Shown piece after piece: positions 33,215 to 42,772 of a stretch of 64,000 nt of DNA. The notes below the pieces were generated by a model. It did no database searches. It had not been told where the DNA came from and saw nothing but the letters and a program-made list of their open reading frames with translations. How positions within the stretch are numbered: position 1 is the stretch's first letter; every line of letters starts with the position of its first letter. Source of the stretch: DATATB01 sp036268995 (GTDB lineage Bacteria > Planctomycetota > Planctomycetia > Pirellulales > PNKZ01); contig DATATB010000036.1 of NCBI GenBank assembly GCA_036268995.1, forward strand, positions 75,254 to 139,253, read 5' to 3'. Both the position numbers and the translations under genes were made by a program.

Positions 33215-35158
33215 TTAGGGATGCGGCGGCGTGTCGTCGCGTCGAATGAATAGGAAGTCGCCGGACTCCTGGTCGTTTTCGAGGCGGCCATAGGCGGGTA
33301 TCGGTTTCAGGCCTTCCATTCTCATGCGCGCCGTGATCTCGGAGAACGTGACGACGTCCGGGGCATCGCCCGGCTGGCCCAAGAATTTTAAAAACCAGGC
33401 CAGGAACGACGATTTGTCCGGCACCGGGCCGCAGCCGGATGCCAGGAAGCGGCGCGTCGGATATTGCAGCACGCCGGCGATATAGGCATCCCGGTCGTCG
33501 TGCCCGCCGCGCGTCGACAGCTGTGCCAGTGGCAGGCCACGCATTGCGCTGAAAATGTCTCCGGCCACGCGCGTATCGATCGTGGCCCCGTAGCACGTGT
33601 CCAGCGCGAGCAAGACGTGTGGGCAGCTATGATTGCTGATTGTCGCCTTGACGTCGTTGAGCGAGACGTATTTGTTCTTGTCCAATTCGCTGGGCGCATC
33701 CTTGCCGACGATGTAGCCGATCTTGTCGACGAACCGGCCGTGACCGGCAACGAAGATGAAAAGCTGGTCGTCTGCTTCGTAATTCTTTTTGGGTTTTTCA
33801 AGGATGGCATGCAGGATGTCCTTGCCATCGAGGTCGGTCAGCAGCGCGACTTCGAAGCCATAGCGCGTTTCCAGCAGGCGCTTGAGTTCGGTGGCATCGC
33901 CGATCGGTTTTCCGAGCGTCTGCCAGGCCTGCGGATGCTGATAGTTCTCGATCGCGATCAGCAGCGCGTAATCTTTTCCTCGACGCGGACCGACTAAATT
34001 CGAGACCGGCTCGGGTTCGGGAACCTGATCCAATCCGCGCACGATCTGCGGCGCAGGCCCGAACTGCGCAACCGCCAGCCAGCCGCCAAGGCATAACACT
34101 CCGGCCGCGGCCGCCGCCACGAAAACCAGCTTTCGTCGTGGACGATTCCGCTCGGGTCGAGCGTGTGACCAGCGCCGGGCGATGCGCACGATTTCGTCGT
34201 CGGGCAAAATGCTTTTGCCCTTGGGGCCGGCGACGAGCGTGTGTTGGAAAGGCTTGCCATCGAACCAAGGATCAGACTCGGCCAGCTGCGGGTCACGCGC
34301 CTGCTCGGCCGCTTGCAACACGTCATACAGCCCTTTGAGCGAGACGCGGCGGACCGGGTCGGTAGAAAACACCCACTCGCCCGGCCCCCACTGCACAGCC
34401 ATCAGCGCAAACGCCTCGGCGCCTGGCACGTCGGCACTGGAGCGGCAGAAGTATTTGAACAACAGGCTCTTGGGCTGCCGCAGCAACACCGCCCGCTCTT
34501 GCCGCTTGGAACCATGAAGTTCCACGGTCCACGTCTCGCCGCGAGCCAGATCCTCAAGAAATACCTGGTGGTCATTAAGCAAGTACGTTCGCTCGCGGGC
34601 AAACTCGATGTCGTCAAACAGCCGGGCCGTCAGCGGGTCGCGATCCTCGACGGCCGCTTGCATGATCCGATCGCTCATCCGCCACCAGTCGGCGGTGAAT
34701 TTCCCAGCTACGGCCGGTTCGGCCAGATCTTCGCCCGAGATATTGCGGATGGCCATGAAGATGCCTTCCAGCGTGGCCTCGAGCGGCAAGGACGACGGCC
34801 GCAGACTTTCGCGCACCATCGCCGCGTAGCGCGCAAACTTCTCAGCACCAGCGGGCAACTGCCGGCCGGCCAGCAGCCACGCACAAAAAGTGGCGGCCAG
34901 CATGTCGTCCAACGTCGGATCGAGCGGCACGACGATCCGGCGGATCGGCCCATCCCCTTTCGAAAACGCGGCCAGAGCGTGCTCCACGGCGCGCCGACTG
35001 CGCTCCCAAGCCCCCGGCTCGTTGCGATCGACCGGCGCCACACACAATTCGCCCGACTCTGGCCGCTCGGGCGAGGCATTGCCAAACACGAGCTCGCAGC
35101 GCGGCGTGGCTGCCGATCCATCACCTGCAATCGTGGGTTTGTCTTCCGGCATCGTCAT
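33215..35158 (-). CDS. Membrane-anchored caspase-family (peptidase C14-like) protein
   Basis: The 647-residue product has three parts. First, a soluble N-terminal region of ~340 residues with no family I recognise (contains ELVFGNASPERPESG and IRRIVVPLDPTLDDMLAA). Second, a single membrane helix at ~344-367 preceded by basic RNRPRRK, suggesting the C-terminal domain faces outward. Third, a caspase-like domain with KDYALLIAIENYQ, LFIFVAGHGRF (catalytic His473) and VLLALDTCYGATID (catalytic Cys522). The ATG at 35156-35158 is preferred because AAGGAA lies just before it and a promoter for the divergent sulfatase occupies the upstream sequence. A GTG at 35329 gives a longer form with atypical composition. 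Likely a regulated protease; substrate unknown. Confidence 0.8.
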   Translation of the reverse strand: MTMPEDKPTIAGDGSAATPRCELVFGNASPERPESGELCVAPVDRNEPGAWERSRRAVEHALAAFSKGDGPIRRIVVPLDPTLDDMLAATFCAWLLAGRQLPAGAEKFARYAAMVRESLRPSSLPLEATLEGIFMAIRNISGEDLAEPAVAGKFTADWWRMSDRIMQAAVEDRDPLTARLFDDIEFARERTYLLNDHQVFLEDLARGETWTVELHGSKRQERAVLLRQPKSLLFKYFCRSSADVPGAEAFALMAVQWGPGEWVFSTDPVRRVSLKGLYDVLQAAEQARDPQLAESDPWFDGKPFQHTLVAGPKGKSILPDDEIVRIARRWSHARPERNRPRRKLVFVAAAAAGVLCLGGWLAVAQFGPAPQIVRGLDQVPEPEPVSNLVGPRRGKDYALLIAIENYQHPQAWQTLGKPIGDATELKRLLETRYGFEVALLTDLDGKDILHAILEKPKKNYEADDQLFIFVAGHGRFVDKIGYIVGKDAPSELDKNKYVSLNDVKATISNHSCPHVLLALDTCYGATIDTRVAGDIFSAMRGLPLAQLSTRGGHDDRDAYIAGVLQYPTRRFLASGCGPVPDKSSFLAWFLKFLGQPGDAPDVVTFSEITARMRMEGLKPIPAYGRLENDQESGDFLFIRRDDTPPHP

Positions 35159-35289
35159 ACGATTTCCTTGCGCGTCTGCCAACGGCACGACCACACGCCA
35201 TTCTATGCCCTCGCCGAGCGGCGCGGAAATCAGGAATTCAACATTCGCGGACTCTGGGACCGACTCGCCGACGGAAATCGGCCGCGGTA

Positions 35290-35318
35290 TCGAAACCGCT
35301 GCAAATGCCGGGTATGAT
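35290..35318 (+). promoter_or_regulatory. Candidate promoter of the second sulfatase gene
   Basis: TATGAT (35313-35318) matches five of six -10 consensus bases. A weak TCGAAA (35290-35295) lies 17 bp upstream. The predicted start of transcription is about 37 bp before the sulfatase ATG. Confidence 0.4.
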
Positions 35319-35361
35319 GTGCCTTGCACACCGCAATTGCCCGCCTCGAAGGAGTACGTTC

Positions 35362-36801
35362 ATGAAGCTCTCTTGGTTCGCCTGCATCGTTCTGGCCACG
35401 AGCACCGGCGCCGCGGTCGCCGCGACACCCAAACCCAACATCGTGTTCATCCTGGCTGATGACCTGGGCTATGGCGACGTGGGCTGCTATGGGCAGACGA
35501 AGATCAAGACGCCGAATATCGACCGCATGGCCGCCGAAGGGATGCGGTTTACGAACTTCTACTGCGGCGCGGCGGTCTGCGCGCCCAGCCGCTGCACGCT
35601 GATGACCGGGAAACATCTCGGCCACGCCACGATTCGCGACAACATGCAACGCGAGCCGGGCGCCGAAGGCCAGCACGCCATGCAACCGGGCACCGTCACC
35701 GTGGCGCAACTGCTGAAAAGTGCCGGCTACACCACCGCCATCGTCGGCAAGTGGGGACTCGGCATGCCGGTGGATCACAGCAGCCCGCTCGGTTACGGCT
35801 TCGACCATCACTACGGCTATCTCTGCCAAGGCATGGCGCACACGTATTATCCGCCTTACCTGTGGCGCGACGACAAGCAGGAGCTGCTGCCCGGCAATCC
35901 CGACTACTCATACGGCAGCGTGGGCAAAGGCCGATCCGGCCTGATCGAGCCTTCCGGCAAGCTCTATTCGCACGATCTCATGGCCAATGACGCGCTGGCC
36001 TGGGTGGCCCAGCACCAGCGCGAGCCGTTCTTCCTCTACTTGGCCTTCACCATCCCGCACTTGTCGCTGCAAGTGCCGGAGGACTCGCTCGCCGAATACC
36101 GCGGCCAGTGGCCCGAGACGCCGATGACCACATCCAAGCATTACGCCAACCACTCCACGCCGCGGGCTGCCTACGCCGCCATGATCACGCGCATGGACCG
36201 CGACATCGGCCGGCTGATGGCCGAGCTCAAGAAACTCGGCCTCGATGACAATACGCTGGTATTTTTCGGCAGCGACAACGGCGCCGTCTTCCCCATCGCG
36301 GGCACCGATCCCCAGTTTTTCCACAGCAACGGCAATCTGCGCGGCTACAAGCAGGACCTGTACGATGGCGGCATTCGCACGCCGTTCATCGCCCGTTGGC
36401 CCGGTCACATCAAGGCCGGCACGACCAGCGACCTGGTCGGCGCGTATTGGGACATGCTGCCAACCTTGTGCGACATCGCTGGCACGAAACCGCCGGCCGA
36501 CATCGACGGCTTGAGCATCGCCCCCACGCTGCTGGGCGAGCCGGGTCAAAAGCGACACGAGTATCTGTACTGGGAATACGAGAGCGCCGGCCGGGCGCAG
36601 GCGGTGCGGTTCGGCGATTGGAAAGCGGTCCGCAACCACGTCAACAAATCGCCCAACTCGACGCCCGAGCTTTACAATCTGGCCAGCGACCCAAGCGAGT
36701 CGAAGAACGTCGCGGCCGAGAATCCCGACGTGGCTGCGAAAGCCGCCGCCTACATGAAGGCCGCCCACACTCCGAGTTGGGAACCGAAGTGGGATTTTTG
36801 A
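35362..36801 (+). CDS. Exported sulfatase (arylsulfatase A-like)
   Basis: The 479-residue protein has a signal peptide (MKLSWFACIVLATSTGAAVAA) and then PNIVFILADDLGYGDVGCYG, where the two Asp residues bind the active-site Ca2+. The formylglycine motif CAPSRCTLMTG places the modified Cys at residue 73. Downstream are AIVGKWGLGMP, FFGSDNGAVFPI and YKQDLYDGGIRTPFIARWP. It belongs to the same superfamily as the sulfatase at 13007 but is a distinct paralogue. GGAG sits seven bases before the ATG at 35362. It is divergent from the caspase gene and convergent with rarD, so it is monocistronic. Confidence 0.94.
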   Translation: MKLSWFACIVLATSTGAAVAATPKPNIVFILADDLGYGDVGCYGQTKIKTPNIDRMAAEGMRFTNFYCGAAVCAPSRCTLMTGKHLGHATIRDNMQREPGAEGQHAMQPGTVTVAQLLKSAGYTTAIVGKWGLGMPVDHSSPLGYGFDHHYGYLCQGMAHTYYPPYLWRDDKQELLPGNPDYSYGSVGKGRSGLIEPSGKLYSHDLMANDALAWVAQHQREPFFLYLAFTIPHLSLQVPEDSLAEYRGQWPETPMTTSKHYANHSTPRAAYAAMITRMDRDIGRLMAELKKLGLDDNTLVFFGSDNGAVFPIAGTDPQFFHSNGNLRGYKQDLYDGGIRTPFIARWPGHIKAGTTSDLVGAYWDMLPTLCDIAGTKPPADIDGLSIAPTLLGEPGQKRHEYLYWEYESAGRAQAVRFGDWKAVRNHVNKSPNSTPELYNLASDPSESKNVAAENPDVAAKAAAYMKAAHTPSWEPKWDF

Positions 36802-36828
36802 GCCCAAGCAGCCGAGTTTCCGATTCAG

Positions 36829-36892
36829 GAACACTGATCGGCGCTAATTGGCACTAATAAAAATTAGTGGAGATTAGTGCAGATTAGCGTTC
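36829..36892. repeat. AT-rich palindrome with CACTAAT...ATTAGTG core between convergent genes
   Basis: Arms at 36829-36858 and 36863-36892 flank a 4-base AAAA loop. Over 30 positions 22 are complementary, with a perfect CACTAAT/ATTAGTG core. It would form a stable hairpin in either transcript and may act as a bidirectional terminator or be a dispersed repeat. Confidence 0.7.
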
Positions 36893-36900
36893 CTTTCCGG

Positions 36901-37803
36901 TTATCGCCGCCGAACCGTGCGCACGGCGTCGGTGATGTAGAGCACCACGGCGATCCAGATCAACGGAAACGCCAGGCGATGGCTGGCGGTAAACGGCTCG
37001 CCGAACAGCAGCAGCGCCACGCCGACCTGCATCGTCGGCGTCAGGAATTGCAGGAAGCCCAGCGTTGTCATTCGCAAGCGACGCGCGGCGGCGGCGAAGC
37101 TTACCAGCGGCACGGTCGTGATCGGGCCGGTGGCCAATAGCAGCCAGTCGCGCTCGAAGTCGAAGGCGGTGGACGTGCCGGTGCTGGTCGCGCTCAGGTA
37201 TCCCAAGTACGCCAGGGCCGCCGGCGCCAGAAACAACGTTTCGACGAACAGCCCGACCAGGGCGTCGGCGGCGACCACTTTTCGCACCAGGCCGTACAGC
37301 GAGAACGACGCTACCAATGAGATGGCGATCCACGGCACTTCGCCGCCATGGATCGTGAGCACGACCACACCCGCGGCCGCCGCCACCAGCGCGACGATTT
37401 GCAGCCGCCGCAAGCGCTCGCCAAGCACCAGCACGCCCAACAGTACGTTGGCCAGCGGCGTAATGAAGTAGCCCATTCCGGCTTGCACGACCTGCTCGAT
37501 GCTGACGGCGTAAATGTACGTGCACCAATTGCTGGCGATCAGCAGGGTGCTAATCGTCAGCAGCAGGCACGCGCGGCGGTTGGCCAGCACGGCCCGCACC
37601 GCGGCGCCCCGCTTGCATAAGATAATCGTCGCCAGCAGGATGACGAACGACCACCAGGCGCGATGCGCCAGAATGGCCAGCAGCGGAACTCCATCGAGCA
37701 GCCGAAAGAAGAGCGGGATCACGCCCCACAGGCCATACGCCGTCACGCCCAGCGCGAAGCCTGCCGGCGTATCCTCGTCCGGCTTTTCAGCGATGGAACT
37801 CAA
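36901..37803 (-). CDS. rarD: EamA family transporter, RarD-like
   Basis: The ~300-residue product reads ALGVTAYGLWGVIPLFFRLL, then LAHRAWWSFVILL and WCTYIYAVSIEQVVQAGMGY, all typical of RarD proteins (chloramphenicol-sensitive protein family). About ten transmembrane segments form two EamA repeats (for example MGYFITPLANVLLGVLVLGE and LGFLQFLTPTMQVGVALLLF). It probably exports or exchanges small metabolites; the substrate in this family is unclear. No ATG is available: TTG at 37801-37803 is the best start, giving SSIAEKPDEDTPAGF before the first helix. A TTG at 37876-37878 would add an unlikely Pro-rich leader. The last residues, TDAVRTVRRR, form a basic cytoplasmic end. Confidence 0.85.
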   Translation of the reverse strand: MSSIAEKPDEDTPAGFALGVTAYGLWGVIPLFFRLLDGVPLLAILAHRAWWSFVILLATIILCKRGAAVRAVLANRRACLLLTISTLLIASNWCTYIYAVSIEQVVQAGMGYFITPLANVLLGVLVLGERLRRLQIVALVAAAAGVVVLTIHGGEVPWIAISLVASFSLYGLVRKVVAADALVGLFVETLFLAPAALAYLGYLSATSTGTSTAFDFERDWLLLATGPITTVPLVSFAAAARRLRMTTLGFLQFLTPTMQVGVALLLFGEPFTASHRLAFPLIWIAVVLYITDAVRTVRRR

Positions 37804-37955
37804 GAGCGGACCTGGGGGCAAGTCAACCGGCGAACCTGGTAATCGCGGCAATCCTAGCCTCCTGGGCCAGGATTCCAAAGGGGCAAACTACTGAGCGTTC
37901 CCGGCCCTTGGAGGTTCGCGCGGCATCGGTCATGTAACCAGGCCGGCTCGCTGTT

Positions 37956-37983
37956 TTGACGCTGTTGCAGGCGATGGTACAAT
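37956..37983 (+). promoter_or_regulatory. Strong sigma70-type promoter for the DUF1549/DUF1501 operon
   Basis: TTGACG (37956-37961) and TACAAT (37978-37983) each match five of six consensus bases and are 16 bp apart. They lie about 70 bp upstream of the first gene. This is the best promoter match in the window. Confidence 0.65.
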
Positions 37984-38052
37984 CGGGGTCCACCAGTAAC
38001 TTCCTGCCCTACTCGATTTGCCCAGCAGCCCTGCTGACCTTGTCGGCCGCGG

Positions 38053-41000
38053 ATGTGGGCCAGTCCTCACGACGCGATGCAAGCCCCCATGAGCCGTAGC
38101 GCATCCCTGCCGATTCGTGTTTGTTCGCCACGTGCGTCGGCCTGGATGGTTCACGCTCTGCTGGCCATGATTCTCGGCAGTTCGGCAACGGCCGAAGAGC
38201 CGCTGCAGTATGACCGAGACATTCGGCCGATTCTGTCGAACAACTGCTTTAATTGCCATGGCCCCGATCGCGAGGCGCGGCAGGCGGAGCTGCGGCTGGA
38301 CGTGCGCGACGAAGCGCTCGAGCCGGCCGAGTCGGGCAAGCCGGCCATCGTGCCGGGCAAGCCCGATCAAAGCGAATTGGTGCGCCGCGTCCTGACCGAC
38401 GATGCGGACGAGTGGATGCCGCCGCCAGATTCGCACAAGCAATTGACCTCGCGTCAGAAAGATTTGCTTCGCCGCTGGGTGCAAGCAGGCGCCGTGTATC
38501 AAACCCATTGGCTGTATGCTCCGCTCGTGCGGCCGCGCGTGCCGAAAACGCGGCAGGCCGGCAACCGCAACCCGATCGATGCGTTTGTGCGATCACAGTT
38601 AGAGGCCAAACAGATTGCGTCGGCCGCCGAAGCCGACCGCGTCATGCTGCTTCGGCGGCTGAGTCTCGATCTGATCGGCTTGCCGCCCACGCCCGCTGAA
38701 GTCGCGTCGTGGCTGGCCGATACGAGCGAAAACGCTTATGAAAAGCAGGTCGACCGGTTGCTCGATTCGCCGCATTTTGGCGAGCGGATGGCCGTGTGGT
38801 GGCTGGACGTGGCACGGTTCACCGACACGGTCGGTTTTCACGGCGATCAACTCCAGCGGATTTTTCCGTATCGCGACTATGTCATCGATGCCTTCAATCG
38901 CAACAAGCCGTTCGACGAGTTCACGGTCGAGCAGTTGGCCGGCGACCTGCTGCCGCATCCGACAACCGAGCAGCTTGTGGCCACCGGCTTCAACCGGCTG
39001 AACATGATGACGCGCGAAGGCGGCGCGCAGGCCAAGGAGTATCTGGCCAAGTACGGAGCCGAGCGCGTGCGAACGGTGGGCACCACGTGGCTCGGTTCGA
39101 CGCTGGGCTGCTGCGAGTGCCACGATCATAAGTTCGATCCGTTCACGGCCCGCGATTTTTATTCGCTGCAAGCCTTCTTTGCCGACGTCAAGCAATACGG
39201 CTATTACGCCGACGCGGGCTACTCGCGCAATCCCGAGCTGAAAGGCTTTGGCAACGAGCATCCGTTCCCGCCTGAGATCAACGTGCCCAGCCCGTACCTC
39301 CAGCGGCGCCAGGCCCAGCTCGAAAGCCAGGTCGATCGGCTGATACAATCGCGGGCGGCGCAGCTCAAGGCCGATCCCAAACAGCTTGCCGCGTACCAGG
39401 CGTGGCTGGCAACCTGCCGCGAGTTTCTCAAAACGAACCCGGACGGCTGGGAAACGCCGACTTTGGCGGCCAGCGACTCGCCCCTGGTGGCCGAACTGTT
39501 GCCCGGCGGAAAACCGGCGCCAAAGAAGCCGCCGCAAAAAGGCGCGGCAAAAGATCAGCCGCCCGAAATCAATCCGCTGCGGATCGGAAACGATGGCGTG
39601 GTGCATCCGGCCGCGAAATCACCGGCCGGCAGCAAGCTGCGGCTCGAGTTGCGGCCGCGGCTGCGGCAGATTGCGTCGCTGCGGCTGGAGCTGGTTCCCG
39701 ACGCGCCCGGCCGCGATGCGGTCATGCCGAAGTTGCCCGCTCAGATGATTCGCGTTTCGGCCGCCATTCGACCGGCCAAGGGCAAGCAGCGACCGCTCGG
39801 CTTTTATTTTGCCGATGCGGACTCGAAGGAGAGCCGCTACTCAGGCATGACCGAAGCCACGGGCGTGACTGGTGGCTGGTCGACTTCGGCCAGGCACGAG
39901 CAGGAAAAGCAGACGTCGGTGTGGCTGTTGAATCCGCCGATCACGCTGGCCAAGGGCGAGTCGCTGGTCCTGACCATCGACGCAGCGCAGACGATTGTTC
40001 CCTTGCGCCTGAGCCTGGCCCCGCTAGCTCCGCGGCTGTCGCGCTGGGCGCCGGGCGATGCTGGGTGGACCACATTTGCCGCGAGCTTGCCAAAAGACGC
40101 CGATCAGCCGGCCGCCGTCGCGGCGTACTTCCGCAGCACGGGCATGGATCGTGCGCTGTTCGACGAGTATTTGAAGCTGGGCCGGCAGATCATCGATTGC
40201 CGCCACGGCAAGGCTTGGACGATGGTCACCGTGCCCGTCGCGCCGCTCACCATCCGCGTGTTGCCGCGCGGCAACTGGCAGGACGAAAGTGGCCCGGTGG
40301 TCGAGCCGGCCGTGCCGCATTTTCTGCCGGCCGGAGGTTTGCCCGAGAATCGCCGGCTGACGCGGCTGGACCTGGCGCAGTGGCTCTGCTCGGATCCCAA
40401 CCCGGTCATGCCGCGCGCCGTGATGAACCGGCTGTGGAAGCAGTTCTTTGGCAACGCGCTATCGAGCGTGGTCGATGATCTGGGTGCACAGGGCGAGCCG
40501 CCGTCGCATCCCGAACTGCTCGATTGGCTGGCCGTCGAGTTTCGCGCAAGCGGCTGGGACTTGAAGCACATGATCAAGCTGATCGTCATTAGCCACACGT
40601 ATCGGCAAGGTTCGAGCCTGCGGCGCGACCTGTGGGAAATCGATCCGGCCAATCGGCTGCTCGCATCGCAGAACCCGCGGCGGCTAGATGCGGAGTTCGT
40701 CCGCGACAACGCTTTGGCAATCGCGGGACTCTTGGATTTCGAGATCGGCGGCCCGAGCGTCAAGCCGTATCAGCCGCCGGACTATTACGCCAACTTGCAG
40801 TTCCCCAACCGCGACTATGTTGCCGATACCGACCAGCGGCAGTGGCGGCGCGGAGTTTACATGCACTGGCAACGGACGTTCCTGCATCCGATGCTGGCGA
40901 ATTTTGATGCCCCGGCCCGCGAAGAATGCACCGCCAACCGCGTGTGCTCCAACACGCCGCAACAAGCGTTGACGCTATTGAACGATCCGACGTTTGTCGA

Positions 41001-41298
41001 AGCCGCGCGAGTCCTCGCCGCGCGGATTCTCAACGAAACCGGCTTGGACGATGCGGCCCGGCTCGACCTGGCGTATCGCCTGGCGCTGGCCCGGCCTGCG
41101 CGGGCGAAGGAGCGTGCGTCACTGCTAAAATTCCTGGGGACGCAACGCGAGCACTTCCGCTCGAACCCGGCCGACGCGAAGAAAATCGTGCGTATCGGGC
41201 TGGCTCCACCGAGCCGTTTGGACCCGGTCGAACATGCCGCCTGGACCCAGCTGGCGCGGGTGATTCTGAATCTGCAAGAAACCATCACAAGGTATTGA
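38053..41298 (+). CDS. Planctomycete cytochrome c / DUF1549 / DUF1553 exported protein
   Basis: The 1081-residue protein has a signal region (ASAWMVHALLAMILGSSATA) and a planctomycete cytochrome-c-like domain with a heme-binding CFNCHG (C65, C68, H69) and EWMPPPDSHKQL, a possible Met ligand region. Then comes DUF1549 (NPIDAFVRSQLEAKQI, RRLSLDLIGLPPTPAEV, LGCCECHDHKFDPF). A ~400-residue spacer with Pro/Lys-rich and beta-rich parts leads to a C-terminal DUF1553 (RAVMNRLWKQFFGNAL, SHPELLDWLAVEF, NTPQQALTLLNDPTFVEAA). The pair with DUF1501, three bases downstream, is widespread in planctomycetes and is thought to act in extracellular or periplasmic redox/polysaccharide processing; its biochemistry is unknown. 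An internal ATG at 38089 may be the true start. Confidence 0.92.
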   Translation: MWASPHDAMQAPMSRSASLPIRVCSPRASAWMVHALLAMILGSSATAEEPLQYDRDIRPILSNNCFNCHGPDREARQAELRLDVRDEALEPAESGKPAIVPGKPDQSELVRRVLTDDADEWMPPPDSHKQLTSRQKDLLRRWVQAGAVYQTHWLYAPLVRPRVPKTRQAGNRNPIDAFVRSQLEAKQIASAAEADRVMLLRRLSLDLIGLPPTPAEVASWLADTSENAYEKQVDRLLDSPHFGERMAVWWLDVARFTDTVGFHGDQLQRIFPYRDYVIDAFNRNKPFDEFTVEQLAGDLLPHPTTEQLVATGFNRLNMMTREGGAQAKEYLAKYGAERVRTVGTTWLGSTLGCCECHDHKFDPFTARDFYSLQAFFADVKQYGYYADAGYSRNPELKGFGNEHPFPPEINVPSPYLQRRQAQLESQVDRLIQSRAAQLKADPKQLAAYQAWLATCREFLKTNPDGWETPTLAASDSPLVAELLPGGKPAPKKPPQKGAAKDQPPEINPLRIGNDGVVHPAAKSPAGSKLRLELRPRLRQIASLRLELVPDAPGRDAVMPKLPAQMIRVSAAIRPAKGKQRPLGFYFADADSKESRYSGMTEATGVTGGWSTSARHEQEKQTSVWLLNPPITLAKGESLVLTIDAAQTIVPLRLSLAPLAPRLSRWAPGDAGWTTFAASLPKDADQPAAVAAYFRSTGMDRALFDEYLKLGRQIIDCRHGKAWTMVTVPVAPLTIRVLPRGNWQDESGPVVEPAVPHFLPAGGLPENRRLTRLDLAQWLCSDPNPVMPRAVMNRLWKQFFGNALSSVVDDLGAQGEPPSHPELLDWLAVEFRASGWDLKHMIKLIVISHTYRQGSSLRRDLWEIDPANRLLASQNPRRLDAEFVRDNALAIAGLLDFEIGGPSVKPYQPPDYYANLQFPNRDYVADTDQRQWRRGVYMHWQRTFLHPMLANFDAPAREECTANRVCSNTPQQALTLLNDPTFVEAARVLAARILNETGLDDAARLDLAYRLALARPARAKERASLLKFLGTQREHFRSNPADAKKIVRIGLAPPSRLDPVEHAAWTQLARVILNLQETITRY

Positions 41299-41301
41299 GC
41301 C

Positions 41302-42750
41302 ATGCATGCCGGCGGTTTCGATTCACGTGCCCTGCCCCAGCATCTCTGTCGCCGGGCGTTTCTGTCGCAGTCGGCCTACGGCCTGGGAGGCATGGCCTTG
41401 GCGTCGCTGCTCGATCCCAGCCTGGTAGGCGCGGCCACGTCGCAGCCGCAGGACCGGCCGCGCGGCGTCGTGCATCCGCCGCATTTTCCGGTGCGGGCCA
41501 AGCGCATCATCCATCTGTGCATGGCCGGCGGGCCTTCGCATCTGGAGACGCTGGACTGGAAACCGGAACTCAAGCGGCTCGATGGCCAGCCGTTTCCCGA
41601 GTCGTTCACCAAGGGCCAGCAACTGGCCCAATTGCAAAACGCGGTGCTCAAAGCCCGGGGAGCGTTTTGCACGTTTCACAAGCACGGCGACTCGGGCGTC
41701 GAAATCTCGGACCTGTTTCCGCACATCGGCAAAATCGCCGACGAGTTGTGTGTCGTCCGCTCGATGCAGACCGAACAGATCAATCACGACACGGCCCACG
41801 CTTTCATGAACGCCGGCTCGATCATCAAGGGGCGGCCGAGCATGGGTTCGTGGCTGCTCTACGGACTGGGAGCCGAAACGGACGAGCTGCCGGGCTTTGT
41901 CGTCATGACCTCGGCGGGCAAGACGGGCCAGCAGCCGGTTTCGGCCCGACAATGGTCGGCCGGATTTTTGCCGAGCAAGTTCCAGGGCATCCAATTCCAG
42001 TCCAAGGGCGACGCCGTGCACTACCTCGGCAGCCCCGAAGGCGTGTGCCAGAGCGCGCAGCGGCAAGTGATCGAAGAGATTCAACGCCAGAACGGTTTGC
42101 TGGCCGAAACGCGCGTCGACCCTGAGATCGAGACCCGCATCGCCCAGTACGAGTTGGCCTTCCGGATGCAAAGCTCGGTGCCCAGCCTCACCGACATGAG
42201 CCGCGAGCCGAAGCACATTCTCGACATGTACGGCGTCAATCAGCCGGGCGACGGCAGTTTTGCCTCGAACTGCCTGCTGGCCCGCCGGCTGGCCGAGCGC
42301 GGCGTGCGGATGATCCAACTCTATCATCGGGCCTGGGACCATCACGGCAATATCGCCGGCGGCATGCTGGCCGCGGCGGCCGACGTCGACAAACCCGTTG
42401 CCGCGCTCATCCGGGATCTCAAGCAGCGCGACCTGCTCGACGACACGCTGATTCTGTGGGGCGGCGAATTCGGCCGCACGCCGATGGGCCAGGGCACGGG
42501 CCGCGATCATCACATTCTCGGCTTCAGCGTCTTCATGGCCGGCGGCGGCATCAAGGCCGGCACTACGTACGGCGCCACGGACGAACTCGGCTACAAGGCC
42601 GTCGAGAACGTCGTGCAAGTGGCCGATCTGCACGCCACGATCCTGTATTTGATGGGCATCGACCACAAACGGCTGACCGTCAACTTCCAAGGTCTCGACA
42701 TGCGGCTGACCGGCGTCAAAGGCAACGTCGTCCGCGGCATCGTGGCATAG
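41302..42750 (+). CDS. DUF1501 family exported protein
   Basis: The 482-residue protein has an N-terminal Tat-like signal (CRRAFLSQSAYGLGGMALASLL). It then contains RAKRIIHLCMAGGPSHLETLDWKPEL, followed by VRSMQTEQINHDTAHAFMNAG, LILWGGEFGRTPMGQG and GRDHHILGFSVFMAGGGIKAG. These are the conserved blocks of DUF1501, which belongs to the alkaline phosphatase/sulfatase-like superfamily. The His and Asp residues in DHH and EFGR probably bind metal. Its ATG follows the stop of the cytochrome/DUF1553 gene after three bases, so the two are translated together. A possible hairpin after the stop may end the transcript. Confidence 0.93.
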   Translation: MHAGGFDSRALPQHLCRRAFLSQSAYGLGGMALASLLDPSLVGAATSQPQDRPRGVVHPPHFPVRAKRIIHLCMAGGPSHLETLDWKPELKRLDGQPFPESFTKGQQLAQLQNAVLKARGAFCTFHKHGDSGVEISDLFPHIGKIADELCVVRSMQTEQINHDTAHAFMNAGSIIKGRPSMGSWLLYGLGAETDELPGFVVMTSAGKTGQQPVSARQWSAGFLPSKFQGIQFQSKGDAVHYLGSPEGVCQSAQRQVIEEIQRQNGLLAETRVDPEIETRIAQYELAFRMQSSVPSLTDMSREPKHILDMYGVNQPGDGSFASNCLLARRLAERGVRMIQLYHRAWDHHGNIAGGMLAAAADVDKPVAALIRDLKQRDLLDDTLILWGGEFGRTPMGQGTGRDHHILGFSVFMAGGGIKAGTTYGATDELGYKAVENVVQVADLHATILYLMGIDHKRLTVNFQGLDMRLTGVKGNVVRGIVA

Positions 42751-42772
42751 CGCGTACGTAGCGCCACCGTAG

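Noticed and set aside
35159..35329. Longer start (GTG at 35327-35329) for the caspase-like gene
   Set aside because: The extra 57 codons have weaker coding character, lack a ribosome site and would overlap the sulfatase promoter; the ATG at 35158 has AAGGAA before it.
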